Positions 1-8,980 of a stretch of DNA of 64,000 bases are shown here, in pieces. The first letter of the stretch is position 1, and the number at the start of each line of letters is the position of its first letter. The stretch comes from Prescottella subtropica. GTDB taxonomy: Bacteria > Actinomycetota > Actinomycetes > Mycobacteriales > Mycobacteriaceae. The notes under the pieces were generated by a model. It searched no databases and had not been told where the DNA came from. It saw only the letters and a list, made by a program, of their open reading frames with translations. A program made the position numbers and the translations under genes. Where the stretch lies: positions 27,149 to 91,148 of the forward strand of contig NZ_SKCH01000015.1 of assembly GCF_005434945.1 (NCBI RefSeq), written 5' to 3'.

Positions 1-272
1 GTCTCCCCGGCGGCGGTGAAGTCGTCGCCGACACCGATCCCGGCCCGGCGCCCGCACAGGTGACGCCACGCCGACACCGCCCAGGTCAGCGGCCATCGGC
101 CCCCGACCCGGACGAACAGGCCCGCACCGAGCACCGCGGCGACGGTGAGCGCCGCCCACCACGGCAACCCGGCCCACACACCGAGCAGACCGGCCGCGAC
201 CGCGAGCAACTGCGCCACCACCACGGTGGCCGGAAACGTGTACGGACGGCGTCCGGTACGGAAATGGTCCAC
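1..272 (-). CDS. eccE: Type VII secretion membrane protein EccE, N-terminal part (cut by window edge)
   Basis: The first 90 codons of a gene that runs off the left edge. It starts at GTG 272 behind a strong ribosome site (GGGGAGGA) and begins VDHFRTGRRPYTFPATV. Two hydrophobic segments follow, at about residues 13-34 and 36-53, then a basic stretch (WAVSAWRHLCGRRAG). EccE proteins have exactly this two-helix N-terminus; they sit at the outer edge of the ESX membrane complex and contact MycP. The gene is divergent from eccB, sharing a 138-bp promoter region. ESX-4 of M. tuberculosis has no eccE, whereas some other ESX-4 loci do (known for M. abscessus). Identity rests on the topology, context and N-terminal sequence only; the cytoplasmic domain is outside the window. 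Confidence 0.75.
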   Translation of the reverse strand, partial: MDHFRTGRRPYTFPATVVVAQLLAVAAGLLGVWAGLPWWAALTVAAVLGAGLFVRVGGRWPLTWAVSAWRHLCGRRAGIGVGDDFTAAGE

Positions 273-410
273 GGTTCCTCCCCAGTACCTGAACCAGACG
301 GACAACTCGTCCGCCGAAGAGTGAGTATCCGCGAACTGTACTGTGTGGGATCGAAGCGCGTGCCACCGTGGGGGTCGGAGCGCGCTTCGGGGGATTCCTG
401 GGGAGGGAAC

Positions 411-1883
411 ATGGCTGCGCAGCCGACGACGCGATGGCAGATCAGCGGATACCGATTCCTCGTGCGCCGCATGGAACATGCGCTCGTCCGCCGCGACGTG
501 CGCATGCTGCACGACCCGATGCGGTCCCAGTCGCGGGCGCTCGCGGTGGGGGCCGTGATCGCGTGCCTCGGGCTGGCCGGGTGCGCGGCACTGGCCCTGA
601 TCCGCCCGCAGGACAAGATCGGTGACGCGGCGATCGTCGTCGGAAAGGATTCGGGCGCAATGTTCGTCGCGATGGACGGCGCACTGCACCCGGTGCTCAA
701 CCTGGCGTCGGCGCGGCTGATCGTGGGGGAGGCCGCGACACCGGCCGTCGTCGCCGAAACCGAGATCGGGGACCGTCCACGGGGTGCGCTCGTCGGGATC
801 CCCGGGGCGCCGTCGGCGCTGCCGGCCGGCGCCGGCCCCGACGGCGAGCCGTGGACCGTGTGCGACACCGTCTCCGACAGCGGGACATCCACCGCCGCAA
901 CGACCGTCGTCGTCGGTGAACCCGAATGGAACGACCGTGTCGGGCCGCTCCCGGCCGGGGCCGCGCTGCTCGTCGAACACGACGACCGCACGTATCTCGT
1001 GTACGACGGCCGCCGCGCCGCCGTCGACCTCACCGACCGCGGCGTCACCCGGGCGCTCGGACTCGAGGGGGCGCGGCCGCGTCCGATCAGCCGGGGCCTG
1101 CTCAACGCGATCCCGGAGGCATCGGCGATCACCGCCCCCACTGTCCCCGGCATCGGAGGCCGACCCACCTACGAAACAGCAGGCCGGACAATCGGTTCCG
1201 TCGTGAAGGTCATGCGCGGCAACGAACCCCACCACTACGTGGTCCTCCGCGACGGCATCCAGGAAGTGGGAGAGGCGACGGCGCTGCTGCTTCACTTCAC
1301 CGACTCGCAGGGACATTCGGAGGTGCCCACCGTCGCCCCCGACGCACTGTCCGGCGCGCCCACCGTGCACGACCTCGACGTCGACTCGTTCCCGGACGTC
1401 CCACCCCGCCTCGTCACCGCCGACCGATCCGTCGGCTGCCTGACGTGGACACCCCGCGCGGCCGCCGCCGGGGACGGCTCCGGCCGCGTCGACGCCGACC
1501 TGACCCTGTCGGCGGGACGGACCCTGCCCGTGCCCGACGATGCCCGCCCGGTCCGGCTCGCACAGGCCGACGGATCCGGCGACAACGCCGACGCCGCCTA
1601 CGTGCGGCCCGGCAGCGGCGGATTCGTGCAGACGACCGGACTCGAATCCGGCAGCGCACGTCAAGGCGGACTGTTCTTCGTCGCCGACACCGGCGTCCGC
1701 TACGGCATCACCGACACCGACGCCGCGACAGCCCTCGGCTTCGAGACCCCCGGGGCGCCCGCACCGTGGCGGATCGTCGACCTCCTCGCCCCCGGACCGT
1801 CCCTCGGCCGCGCGCAGGCACTCGTCGCACACGACGGGATCGCGCCCGACACGGCACCCGCCCCGATCGCCGCCGGGAACTGA
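411..1883 (+). CDS. eccB: ESX-4 core component EccB
   Basis: 490 aa. EccB is a bitopic inner-membrane subunit of the type VII secretion channel with a large periplasmic domain. The N-terminus MAAQPTTRWQISGYRFLVRR is typical of the family. A single membrane segment lies at about residues 42-64, followed by the periplasmic repeat domain. The periplasmic cysteines C151 (WTVCDTV) and C343 (SVGCLTW) are placed as the conserved disulfide pair. The ATG at 411 has GGGAGGGA immediately upstream; the reading frame is open further 5' but without family sequence. The gene is convergent with mycP (stops 40 bp apart) and divergent from eccE. It is the first member of an ESX-4 cluster in the same order as Rv3450c-Rv3444c of M. 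tuberculosis. Confidence 0.93.
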   Translation: MAAQPTTRWQISGYRFLVRRMEHALVRRDVRMLHDPMRSQSRALAVGAVIACLGLAGCAALALIRPQDKIGDAAIVVGKDSGAMFVAMDGALHPVLNLASARLIVGEAATPAVVAETEIGDRPRGALVGIPGAPSALPAGAGPDGEPWTVCDTVSDSGTSTAATTVVVGEPEWNDRVGPLPAGAALLVEHDDRTYLVYDGRRAAVDLTDRGVTRALGLEGARPRPISRGLLNAIPEASAITAPTVPGIGGRPTYETAGRTIGSVVKVMRGNEPHHYVVLRDGIQEVGEATALLLHFTDSQGHSEVPTVAPDALSGAPTVHDLDVDSFPDVPPRLVTADRSVGCLTWTPRAAAAGDGSGRVDADLTLSAGRTLPVPDDARPVRLAQADGSGDNADAAYVRPGSGGFVQTTGLESGSARQGGLFFVADTGVRYGITDTDAATALGFETPGAPAPWRIVDLLAPGPSLGRAQALVAHDGIAPDTAPAPIAAGN

Positions 1884-1887
1884 CAGT

Positions 1888-1942
1888 TACATGTTGCTAC
1901 ATGTTGCGGCGCCGCCGACAGTTACATGTTGCGGCGCCGCCG
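1888..1942. repeat. Short tandem duplication at the eccB/mycP junction
   Basis: The 20-mer starting TACATGTTGCGGCGCC occurs at 1898-1917 and again at 1923-1942, a 25-bp period. A third, partial copy (TACATGTTGC) lies at 1888-1897. The last copy supplies the final codons of mycP (…RRRRNM, stop TAA at 1922-1924); the others lie in the 38-bp gap after the eccB stop. The GGCGCC core is self-complementary, so the repeats may also form small hairpins between the convergent genes. Confidence 0.8.
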
Positions 1943-3310
1943 CAGCGGAAACGAGGCGAGCACACCCAGCACCGCCACCACCGCCACAGCCCCCGTCGCG
2001 GCCAGCGCCACGGTCCGGGGCCGGGTGTCCGGCCGGGGCGGCTCCGGCGGGGCCGCGATCGTCGTCGACCGGGCCGGGTACGTGCCCGCCGCGGCAGCCT
2101 CGGCGGGAAGGTCGGCGGTCACCGCCGCGAGCGGATCGATCACACCGTGCCCGACGTACGGATTCCAGCCCTCGGCCGGCGCGTGCGCGGTCGCCTCGAT
2201 CCGTGCGATCACCTGCTGCGCGGACAGCTGCGGATACCGGGCCCGCACCAGCGCCGCCGTCGCGGCGACCAGCGGCGCCGCGAAACTGGTCCCGTCGAAC
2301 GACCGTGCCTCACCCTGGCCGGTGAGCCACTGCCGGGTCTGGCCGCGCCCACCCGGGCTGAGTGAGACCATGCCGGTACCGGGGGCCGCGACATCCACCC
2401 ACGGCCCACCGAGACTGAACTCCGACGGCGACCCGTCCGGGTCCACCGAGCCGACGGTGAGCACGTAGTCGTCGTACCAGGCGGGGGTCGCGATCGTCGT
2501 GACCGCATCCCACGGGTCGGCGGACGGGTGCAGCGGATCGGGCGGCGGATTCTGGGCCGCGCACCCGCCGGACCGGTAGTTGCCGGCGGCCGCCACGATC
2601 ACCACGTTCTTCACCGTGGCCGCGTACTGGACGGCGGCGCCGAGTGCCTGGTCGGAGACCCCGTCCGAGGCGGGCCGGCACGCCACCTCCGAGATGTTGA
2701 CGACCGTCGCGCCCAGGTCGGCGGCTCGTCGGATCGCCATCGCCATGGTCTGCGTGTTGCCGTAGCCGCTCGAGTTGGCGGAATCCGCCGGGTCGACCCG
2801 GCGCGAGACCTCGGTGAATGCGGCACTCGACTGCCGGATCGAGACGATCCGTGCGTCCGGGGCGCCGCCGGTGAACCCGGACGAGGCCACCGGCGCCGCC
2901 GCGATCAACCCGGCGACGATCGTGCCGTGCGCGTCGCAGTCGCCGACCCCGTCGCCGGTCCCGACGTAGTCGCCACCGCCGGTGAGCCCCGGCAGCCGCG
3001 GATGCGCGGCGACACCGGTGTCGATGACAGCCACCACCTGGCCCTGCCCCCGCGTCAGCGGCCACACCGACGTGAAGTCGAGGGACCGTTGCGGCAGCGG
3101 CACGTCCGACTCGTCGGCCATCGGCACGACGAGTGTGCACGCCGCCCGCTGTTCGGTCGGGGCGAGCGGTGCGGGTGCTGACGGCGGCGGCAGCCGGGAC
3201 GGATCGATCGGGGGCGGGGTCACTGCGCCGGAAACCCCGAACGGGGTGGCGGCGGCGACGAGCACGGCGGCGACGGCGGCCAGAGCGGGCCGGACGAGGC
3301 GTGCGGTCAC
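1922..3310 (-). CDS. mycP: Mycosin MycP, ESX-4 membrane-anchored subtilisin-like protease
   Basis: 462 aa. Mycosins are S8 serine proteases that stabilise the ESX membrane complex and process some substrates outside the membrane. A signal peptide covers residues 1-30, followed by a Pro-rich linker. The catalytic triad is visible: D97 (AVIDTG), H128 (CDAHGTIVAG) and S342 (DGTSFAAPL), with oxyanion N244 (AAAGNY). A C-terminal membrane helix ends in the stop-transfer sequence RRRRNM. The GTG start at 3310 follows eccD by 8 nt with a GTGAGGTCC ribosome site, so eccD-mycP form one transcript. Upstream in-frame sequence lacks a signal peptide and belongs to other frames of eccD. About 460 aa is normal for the family. 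Confidence 0.93.
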   Translation of the reverse strand: MTARLVRPALAAVAAVLVAAATPFGVSGAVTPPPIDPSRLPPPSAPAPLAPTEQRAACTLVVPMADESDVPLPQRSLDFTSVWPLTRGQGQVVAVIDTGVAAHPRLPGLTGGGDYVGTGDGVGDCDAHGTIVAGLIAAAPVASSGFTGGAPDARIVSIRQSSAAFTEVSRRVDPADSANSSGYGNTQTMAMAIRRAADLGATVVNISEVACRPASDGVSDQALGAAVQYAATVKNVVIVAAAGNYRSGGCAAQNPPPDPLHPSADPWDAVTTIATPAWYDDYVLTVGSVDPDGSPSEFSLGGPWVDVAAPGTGMVSLSPGGRGQTRQWLTGQGEARSFDGTSFAAPLVAATAALVRARYPQLSAQQVIARIEATAHAPAEGWNPYVGHGVIDPLAAVTADLPAEAAAAGTYPARSTTIAAPPEPPRPDTRPRTVALAATGAVAVVAVLGVLASFPLRRRRNM

Positions 3311-3318
3311 GGCGGACC

Positions 3319-4791
3319 TCACAGACCGCGGACGGCGGCGAACAGTCCCGACGCCCAGCACGCCAGGGGGACGATCGCCGCGATCGCGGCGTAGTCCACC
3401 AGTTCGGCGGCCCGGCGCTGCACGGGGGAGAACGATCGATTCGGGGTGACGATGCCGAGCACCAGTCCCGCGACGACGGCCACCGCCGCCACCGCGAACA
3501 CGCCGAGCGCCGCCCCGGGGACGGTGACCGCGGCCCCGACACCCAGCAGCACGAGGATCGTCGCACCCCCGGCGACCAGTGGCACCGCCTGCTGGGCGGC
3601 CGTATACGTGCGGCCGCGGAACATCAGCACCGCGGCCGACGCGACCGCGAGAGCGACTGCGGGCCAAGAGATCCCGCGATCGTTGGACGGGGCGGCGGCG
3701 GTGAGCGCGCCGATACCGGTCAGCAGCGCCGTCGCGCACACCAGGCCGGTGAGGACCCGTCGGGCCCGCTCGGCCCGCGCCTCGACGGACGCGAACGACG
3801 GCAGCGCGCTGTCGGGGCCGTCGGTGACGTCCTCGCCCGGGTCGATCGCGGTGCCCGGCGCCGGAACCGGCGGCAACGGCAGCTTCGCGACCAGCATCGC
3901 GACCCGCGGCGACGCGGCCAACCCGAGCAGTGCGGCGCACGCGAGGAGCGCACCGATCGTGCGGGGCGTCTGCCCGGTGAGGGTGCCGCCGAGGGCGGCC
4001 ACCGCCCCGAACAGGGATACCGTCGCCGCCGCGGTGAACACCGTGTGCCCGACCCCGGACGCCCGCAGCGCCAGGACCGCGGCGGTCCCGGCCGCGACAC
4101 ACCCCAGCAGGAGGTGCGGTGCACCCCGATCGCCCGGCACCGCCAGCACCCCGGCCGCGAACGCGACCGGCAGTGCGGCGGCACCGAGGGTGACCGCCGC
4201 CCCGGAATCGCGGTAGACGCGTCCGACGACGACCCCCGCGACCACGAGCAGCACCGCGACGAGCAGCGCCGCGACCGCACCGACGATCGTCGCGGCGGCC
4301 CCGTCGACCTGCAGCAGCGCGAGTGCCCCCGCGGCGGCGGCCACGACCGCCAGCGCACACCCGGTCAACCGTGCCGTCCGCGGCGTCCACGGGTGCGTGT
4401 GATCGGTGTCGGCGACCGCGACGTTGTACATGACGTCGTCGAACAGTGGCGGCGGCGGTGCCGTCGCGAGGCCGCCGAACACGAGCACCTCACCGTCGAG
4501 GACCCCGTGCTCGTGCAGGCTCAGCGCCGGGGACAACGGCGGCGTCCCGAGCCGGGACAGCACCCACCGGGCCGGTTCGGTGCATTCCTGCCCGGCGTCG
4601 AAGTCGTTGGCGTCGCTGTGTTTCCGCACCAGATCCGCGATCCCGGGCACGAGGAGCTCGACGGGCACCGACCCCGGCAGGGCCAGATCGATCTGGGTGT
4701 GCGGCGCAAGCACCGTCAACCGGACGAGATCGGATCGCTCCCGCGTCCCGCCGCTACCGGTACCGCTGTGCGTGGTGTCGACAATTGTCAC
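3319..4791 (-). CDS. eccD: ESX-4 integral membrane component EccD
   Basis: 490 aa. EccD lines the inner-membrane part of the type VII channel. A ubiquitin-like domain occupies roughly residues 25-110 (VRLTVLAPHTQIDLALPG), followed by about eleven hydrophobic helices to the C-terminus, the usual EccD layout and length. I chose GTG 4791 (VTIVDTTHSGTG), which has a purine-rich GGGGGGATC upstream; the frame stays open further 5', but that sequence lies in the eccC promoter region. mycP follows 8 nt downstream. eccD and eccC are divergent, so the ESX-4 genes are split into at least three transcription units. Confidence 0.9.
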   Translation of the reverse strand: MTIVDTTHSGTGSGGTRERSDLVRLTVLAPHTQIDLALPGSVPVELLVPGIADLVRKHSDANDFDAGQECTEPARWVLSRLGTPPLSPALSLHEHGVLDGEVLVFGGLATAPPPPLFDDVMYNVAVADTDHTHPWTPRTARLTGCALAVVAAAAGALALLQVDGAAATIVGAVAALLVAVLLVVAGVVVGRVYRDSGAAVTLGAAALPVAFAAGVLAVPGDRGAPHLLLGCVAAGTAAVLALRASGVGHTVFTAAATVSLFGAVAALGGTLTGQTPRTIGALLACAALLGLAASPRVAMLVAKLPLPPVPAPGTAIDPGEDVTDGPDSALPSFASVEARAERARRVLTGLVCATALLTGIGALTAAAPSNDRGISWPAVALAVASAAVLMFRGRTYTAAQQAVPLVAGGATILVLLGVGAAVTVPGAALGVFAVAAVAVVAGLVLGIVTPNRSFSPVQRRAAELVDYAAIAAIVPLACWASGLFAAVRGL

Positions 4792-4978
4792 GATGATCCC
4801 CCCGGATTCCGGCGACCGGATCCCCCATCCGTGTCGCTCGTCTCGAACTCCCGGCACTGTACCTGTTACCCGAGGTCCCCCTCCACCGTGTGCATTGTCG
4901 GCGGCGTGCGGTAGCTTCTCGTGTCGCGAGTCATGCAAGCCCGTGGGGGGCGGCTCGCAGTCTTCTGGGGGTGGAAGC
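4792..4978. promoter_or_regulatory. Divergent promoter region eccD / eccC
   Basis: 187 bp with no gene, from which eccD (left) and eccC (right) are both expressed. A -10-like TAGCTT lies at 4912-4917 for the rightward transcript. I see no clear -35 and no palindromic operator. The eccC ribosome site (TCTGGGGGTGGA) occupies the right end. Confidence 0.45.
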
Positions 4979-7900
4979 ATGGGGACGGTGCATTTCGTGC
5001 GCCGCGCACGTCGTGAGGCGCCGCGGACGCCGGGCGGTGAGGTGAGTCTGCAGACTCCACCCGAGATCCCGCGGATCACGCCGGGCAGCCTGGTGACCAA
5101 GCTGCTGCCCGTCGTGATGGTCGCGGCGATGATCGGCATGGTCGCGTTGATGTTCACGTCCGGGATGGCGCGCAACCCGATGGCGCTGATGTTCCCGGTG
5201 ATGATGCTGGTCTCGATGGTCGGCATGATGGCCGGATCGGGGCGCGGCGGTGGGGCGAAGGCCGCGGAGACGAACGCGGACCGCAAGGACTATCTGCGGT
5301 ATCTCGACCAGTTGCGCCGCGACGCGATCGACACCGGACGGCAGCAGCGCCGCGCCCTCGACTGGAGCCACCCCGACCCCGACACGGTGTGGACACTCGC
5401 CGGCACCGTCCGGATGTGGGAGCGCCGCAGCACCGACGCGGACTACTGCCACGTGCGGGTGGGGCTGGGCAGCCAGCGGCTGGCGACCCGGCTGGTGCCG
5501 CCCGAGACCGGGCCGGTCGAGGACCTCGAACCGGTGTCCGCGGTGTCGCTGCGCCGGTTCGTGCGCGCCCACTCGGTGGTCCCGGACCTGCCGACGGCGG
5601 TGTCGCTGCGCGGATTCGCGGCGCTCTCCGTCGACGGCGACCGCGACGCGGCCCGCGCGCTGCTCCGGTCCGTGCTGATCCAACTGTGCACGTTCCACGG
5701 CCCCGACCAGGTTCAGGTCGCGGTCGTGTGCGGCCCCGACACCGCGGCCGAGTGGGACTGGGTGAAGTGGCTGCCGCACACGCAGCATCCGGACGTCGTC
5801 GACGGGGTGGGCCCGGCACGCATGGTGTACGGGTCGGTTCTCGAACTGGAAACCGCGCTGGGGCAGCAGTTCGCGATGCGGGGACGGTTCTCCCGCAGTG
5901 CACCGCCCACGGCGGGGGTGCCGCAGATCGTCGTCGTCGTGGACGGCGGCATCCTCGACGGGGACAGCGGCGTCGTCACCGACGGCGGCCTGGATTCGGT
6001 GACCGTCGTCGACCTGAGCGGGTACTGTCCGCGACTGGCCGCCACCCGCGGGCTGCAACTGGTGACCGAGAACGGATCGCTCGGCGCCCGCAGCGGGGTC
6101 GGGGTGGAGACGTTCGCGACCGCGGACACGCTCACCGTCGCGCAGGCGCTGGCCGCGTCGAGACGGCTCGCGCCGTACCGGGTCTCGTCCGGCCCCGCCG
6201 ACGTCGCCGCAGACGACGGGGTCCCGGTCGCGGCCGGCTGGACCCGCCTGCTGGGTGTCGGGGACGTCGACCGGTTCGACCCGGCCGTCGCGTGGGTACC
6301 CCGCTCCGGACGGGACCGACTGCGGGTGCCGATCGGCATCGGCGTCGACGGCAACCCCGTCGAACTCGACCTGAAGGAGGCGGCCCAGAACGGCATGGGC
6401 CCGCACGGGCTGTGCATCGGCGCCACCGGCTCCGGCAAGTCCGAATTCCTGCGCACCCTCGTCCTCGGGCTGATCGCGACGCATTCCCCGGACGCACTCA
6501 ACCTCGTGCTGGTCGACTTCAAGGGCGGGGCGACGTTCCTCGGCCTCGAATCGGCGCCGCACGTCGCGGCCGTCATCACCAACCTGGCCGACGAACTCGC
6601 GATGGTCGACCGGATGAAGGACGCACTCGCCGGCGAGATGAACCGCCGGCAGGAACTCCTGCGCGCCGCCGGTAACTTCGCGAACGTCACCGACTACGAG
6701 AAGGCGCGCAGCGCCGGGGCCGACCTGGCGCCGCTGCCCGCACTGTTCGTCGTCGTCGACGAATTCTCCGAACTCCTCAGCCAGCAGCCGGAATTCGCGG
6801 AACTGTTCGTCGCGATCGGCCGCCTCGGACGGTCACTGCACATGCACCTGCTGCTCGCGAGTCAGCGCCTCGAGGAGGGCAAGCTCCGCGGCCTGGACTC
6901 CCACCTGTCGTACCGGATCGGGTTGAAGACGTTCTCGGCCAACGAATCCCGCACCGTCCTCGGCGTCCCCGACGCCTACCATCTGCCGGCGTCGCCGGGG
7001 GCCGGCTACCTCAAGTGCGACTCCGCGGAGATCGTCCGGTTCCAGGCGTCGTACGTGTCCGGCCCCTACGAACCCGAACGCACCCGACGTACCGTCGCCG
7101 AGACCGCCGGTGACACCGACCTCCGTCTGTTGCCGTTCACCGCGGCCCCCGTCGCGCTGCCCGCGGCCCCGCCGGCGGTGCTGCCGGTCGACCCGGAACC
7201 CGACCCGGAACCGGCAGCGGACGTCGACCCTGATCCGCGGTCGCTGCTCGAGGTGCTCGTCGGCCGGATCCGCGGGCGCGGTCCGGCCGCCCACGAGGTG
7301 TGGCTGCCGCCGCTCGACATCGCCCCGACACTGGAAGAGATCCTGCCGCCGGTACCGGAACCTGCGGCGGGAGCCACTCTGCGAGCGCCGATCGGCGTGA
7401 TCGACCGGCCCTACGACCAGCGCCGGGACCTGCTCGTCGTCGACCTGGCCGGGGCCACCGGCAACGTCGCGATCGTCGGTGGACCGCAGTCCGGCAAATC
7501 GACGCTGCTGCGCACCCTGATCCTGGCGACCGCCGCGACCCACACGCCGCGGCAGGCCCAGTTCTACTGCCTCGACTTCGGTGGCGGCACCCTCGCCGGA
7601 CTGTCCGGGCTGCCACACGTGGGCTCGGTCGCGAACCGACTCGACGTCGACCTGGTGCGGCGCACCGTCGCCGAGATGACGGCCCTGGTCCGGCGGCGTG
7701 AACGCCGCTTCCGGGAACTCGGCGTCGAATCGATGGCGCAGTTCCGGAGCCTGCGGGCGAGCAGTGCCGCCGAACCGGGTGCCTCGGAGGTCGCCGAGGA
7801 CCCGTTCGGGGACGTGTTCCTCGTCGTCGACGGCTGGCCGAGCATCCGGTCGGACTTCGAGGCCCTCGAAGCCCAGATCGGCGCGCTCGCCGGACAGGGT

Positions 7901-8980
7901 CTGTCGTTCGGGGTGCACGTCGTGGTCACGGCGCCGCGCTGGGCCGACATCCGGCCCGCACTCAAGGATCAGCTCGGCACCAGAATCGAACTGCGCCTGG
8001 GTGATCCGACCGACTCGGACGTGGGGCGGGCGAAGGCGATGCTGGTCCCGGCCGGGCGACCGGGACGCGGCATCACCCGCGACGGCCTGCACCTGCAGAT
8101 CGCGCTGCCGCGACTGGACGGGCAGGCCCGCACCACGGACCTCGGGGCCGGGGTGCTGGACGCGGTCACCCGGATCGGCGGACGGTCCGCGGGCCCGGCG
8201 GCGCCGCGGGTACGGATGCTGCCCGACCGGGTGCCGCGCGAGGACCTGCTCGCCGCCGCACCACCACGCGAGACGACGACCGGCCCGTGCCTGACCGTCC
8301 CGATCGGACTCGACGAGGCGGAACTGGCCCCGGTGTCCCTCGATTTCGCGGACCAGCCGCATTTCCTGGTGTTCGGTGACGGCGCGTGCGGCAAGACCAC
8401 CCTGCTGCGCGGCATCTGCCTCGGCATCATGGAGACGAACACGTCGAAGCAGGCGAAGATCATCGTCGGCGACTACCGGCGCACCATGCTCGGTGCCGTC
8501 GAAGGCGACCACCTCGCCGGATATGCGGCGTCGGCGACGACCCTGTCGACGATGATGACCGATCTGGCGGGGATCCTCGCGAGCCGCATGCCCGGACCCG
8601 ACACCACCCAGCAGCAGTTGCGGGAGCGGTCGTGGTGGTCCGGACCGGAGATCTACGTCGTCGTCGACGACTACGACCTGGTCGCGACGTCGAACGGTAA
8701 CCCGCTCACCCCGCTGCTCGACTACCTCGCGCACGCCAAGGACCTCGGACTGCACCTGATCATCGCCCGCCGCTCAGGCGGTGCGTCACGGGCACTGTAC
8801 GAACCGGTGATCGCGCGCCTGCGCGATCTGGTGCCGGCCGGCCTCGTCATGAGCGGCAGCCGCGACGAGGGCAACCTCGTCGGCACGGTCCGCCCGTCCG
8901 AGATGCCGCCCGGGCGGGGAACATTCGTGACGAGGAACGGCACGTCGCTGGTGCAGACGGCCTGGCTGCCGCCGCTGTGA
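4979..8980 (+). CDS. eccC: ESX-4 secretion ATPase EccC (fused, three FtsK/SpoIIIE-type domains)
   Basis: 1333 aa. EccC is the motor of type VII secretion; its C-terminal ATPase domains bind substrate signal sequences. Two membrane helices lie at about 41-60 and 66-86. Three P-loop domains follow: GATGSGKSE (K487), GGPQSGKST (K840) and GDGACGKTT (K1139). Their Walker B strands are FVVVDEFSELL, FLVVDGWPS and YVVVDDYD. Only the first has the Asp-Glu pair, in line with one active domain and two degenerate ones in this family. The ATG at 4979 follows GGGGGTGGAAGC; earlier in-frame codons lie in the eccD promoter. The stop overlaps the next start (GTGA), so the two are coupled. Confidence 0.94.
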   Translation: MGTVHFVRRARREAPRTPGGEVSLQTPPEIPRITPGSLVTKLLPVVMVAAMIGMVALMFTSGMARNPMALMFPVMMLVSMVGMMAGSGRGGGAKAAETNADRKDYLRYLDQLRRDAIDTGRQQRRALDWSHPDPDTVWTLAGTVRMWERRSTDADYCHVRVGLGSQRLATRLVPPETGPVEDLEPVSAVSLRRFVRAHSVVPDLPTAVSLRGFAALSVDGDRDAARALLRSVLIQLCTFHGPDQVQVAVVCGPDTAAEWDWVKWLPHTQHPDVVDGVGPARMVYGSVLELETALGQQFAMRGRFSRSAPPTAGVPQIVVVVDGGILDGDSGVVTDGGLDSVTVVDLSGYCPRLAATRGLQLVTENGSLGARSGVGVETFATADTLTVAQALAASRRLAPYRVSSGPADVAADDGVPVAAGWTRLLGVGDVDRFDPAVAWVPRSGRDRLRVPIGIGVDGNPVELDLKEAAQNGMGPHGLCIGATGSGKSEFLRTLVLGLIATHSPDALNLVLVDFKGGATFLGLESAPHVAAVITNLADELAMVDRMKDALAGEMNRRQELLRAAGNFANVTDYEKARSAGADLAPLPALFVVVDEFSELLSQQPEFAELFVAIGRLGRSLHMHLLLASQRLEEGKLRGLDSHLSYRIGLKTFSANESRTVLGVPDAYHLPASPGAGYLKCDSAEIVRFQASYVSGPYEPERTRRTVAETAGDTDLRLLPFTAAPVALPAAPPAVLPVDPEPDPEPAADVDPDPRSLLEVLVGRIRGRGPAAHEVWLPPLDIAPTLEEILPPVPEPAAGATLRAPIGVIDRPYDQRRDLLVVDLAGATGNVAIVGGPQSGKSTLLRTLILATAATHTPRQAQFYCLDFGGGTLAGLSGLPHVGSVANRLDVDLVRRTVAEMTALVRRRERRFRELGVESMAQFRSLRASSAAEPGASEVAEDPFGDVFLVVDGWPSIRSDFEALEAQIGALAGQGLSFGVHVVVTAPRWADIRPALKDQLGTRIELRLGDPTDSDVGRAKAMLVPAGRPGRGITRDGLHLQIALPRLDGQARTTDLGAGVLDAVTRIGGRSAGPAAPRVRMLPDRVPREDLLAAAPPRETTTGPCLTVPIGLDEAELAPVSLDFADQPHFLVFGDGACGKTTLLRGICLGIMETNTSKQAKIIVGDYRRTMLGAVEGDHLAGYAASATTLSTMMTDLAGILASRMPGPDTTQQQLRERSWWSGPEIYVVVDDYDLVATSNGNPLTPLLDYLAHAKDLGLHLIIARRSGGASRALYEPVIARLRDLVPAGLVMSGSRDEGNLVGTVRPSEMPPGRGTFVTRNGTSLVQTAWLPPL

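Noticed and set aside
1922..4390. A single 822-codon leftward frame covering mycP and most of the eccD region
   Set aside because: Only the part from 3310 encodes a signal peptide and protease; the upstream part is out of frame with eccD and has Arg/Gly-rich shadow composition.
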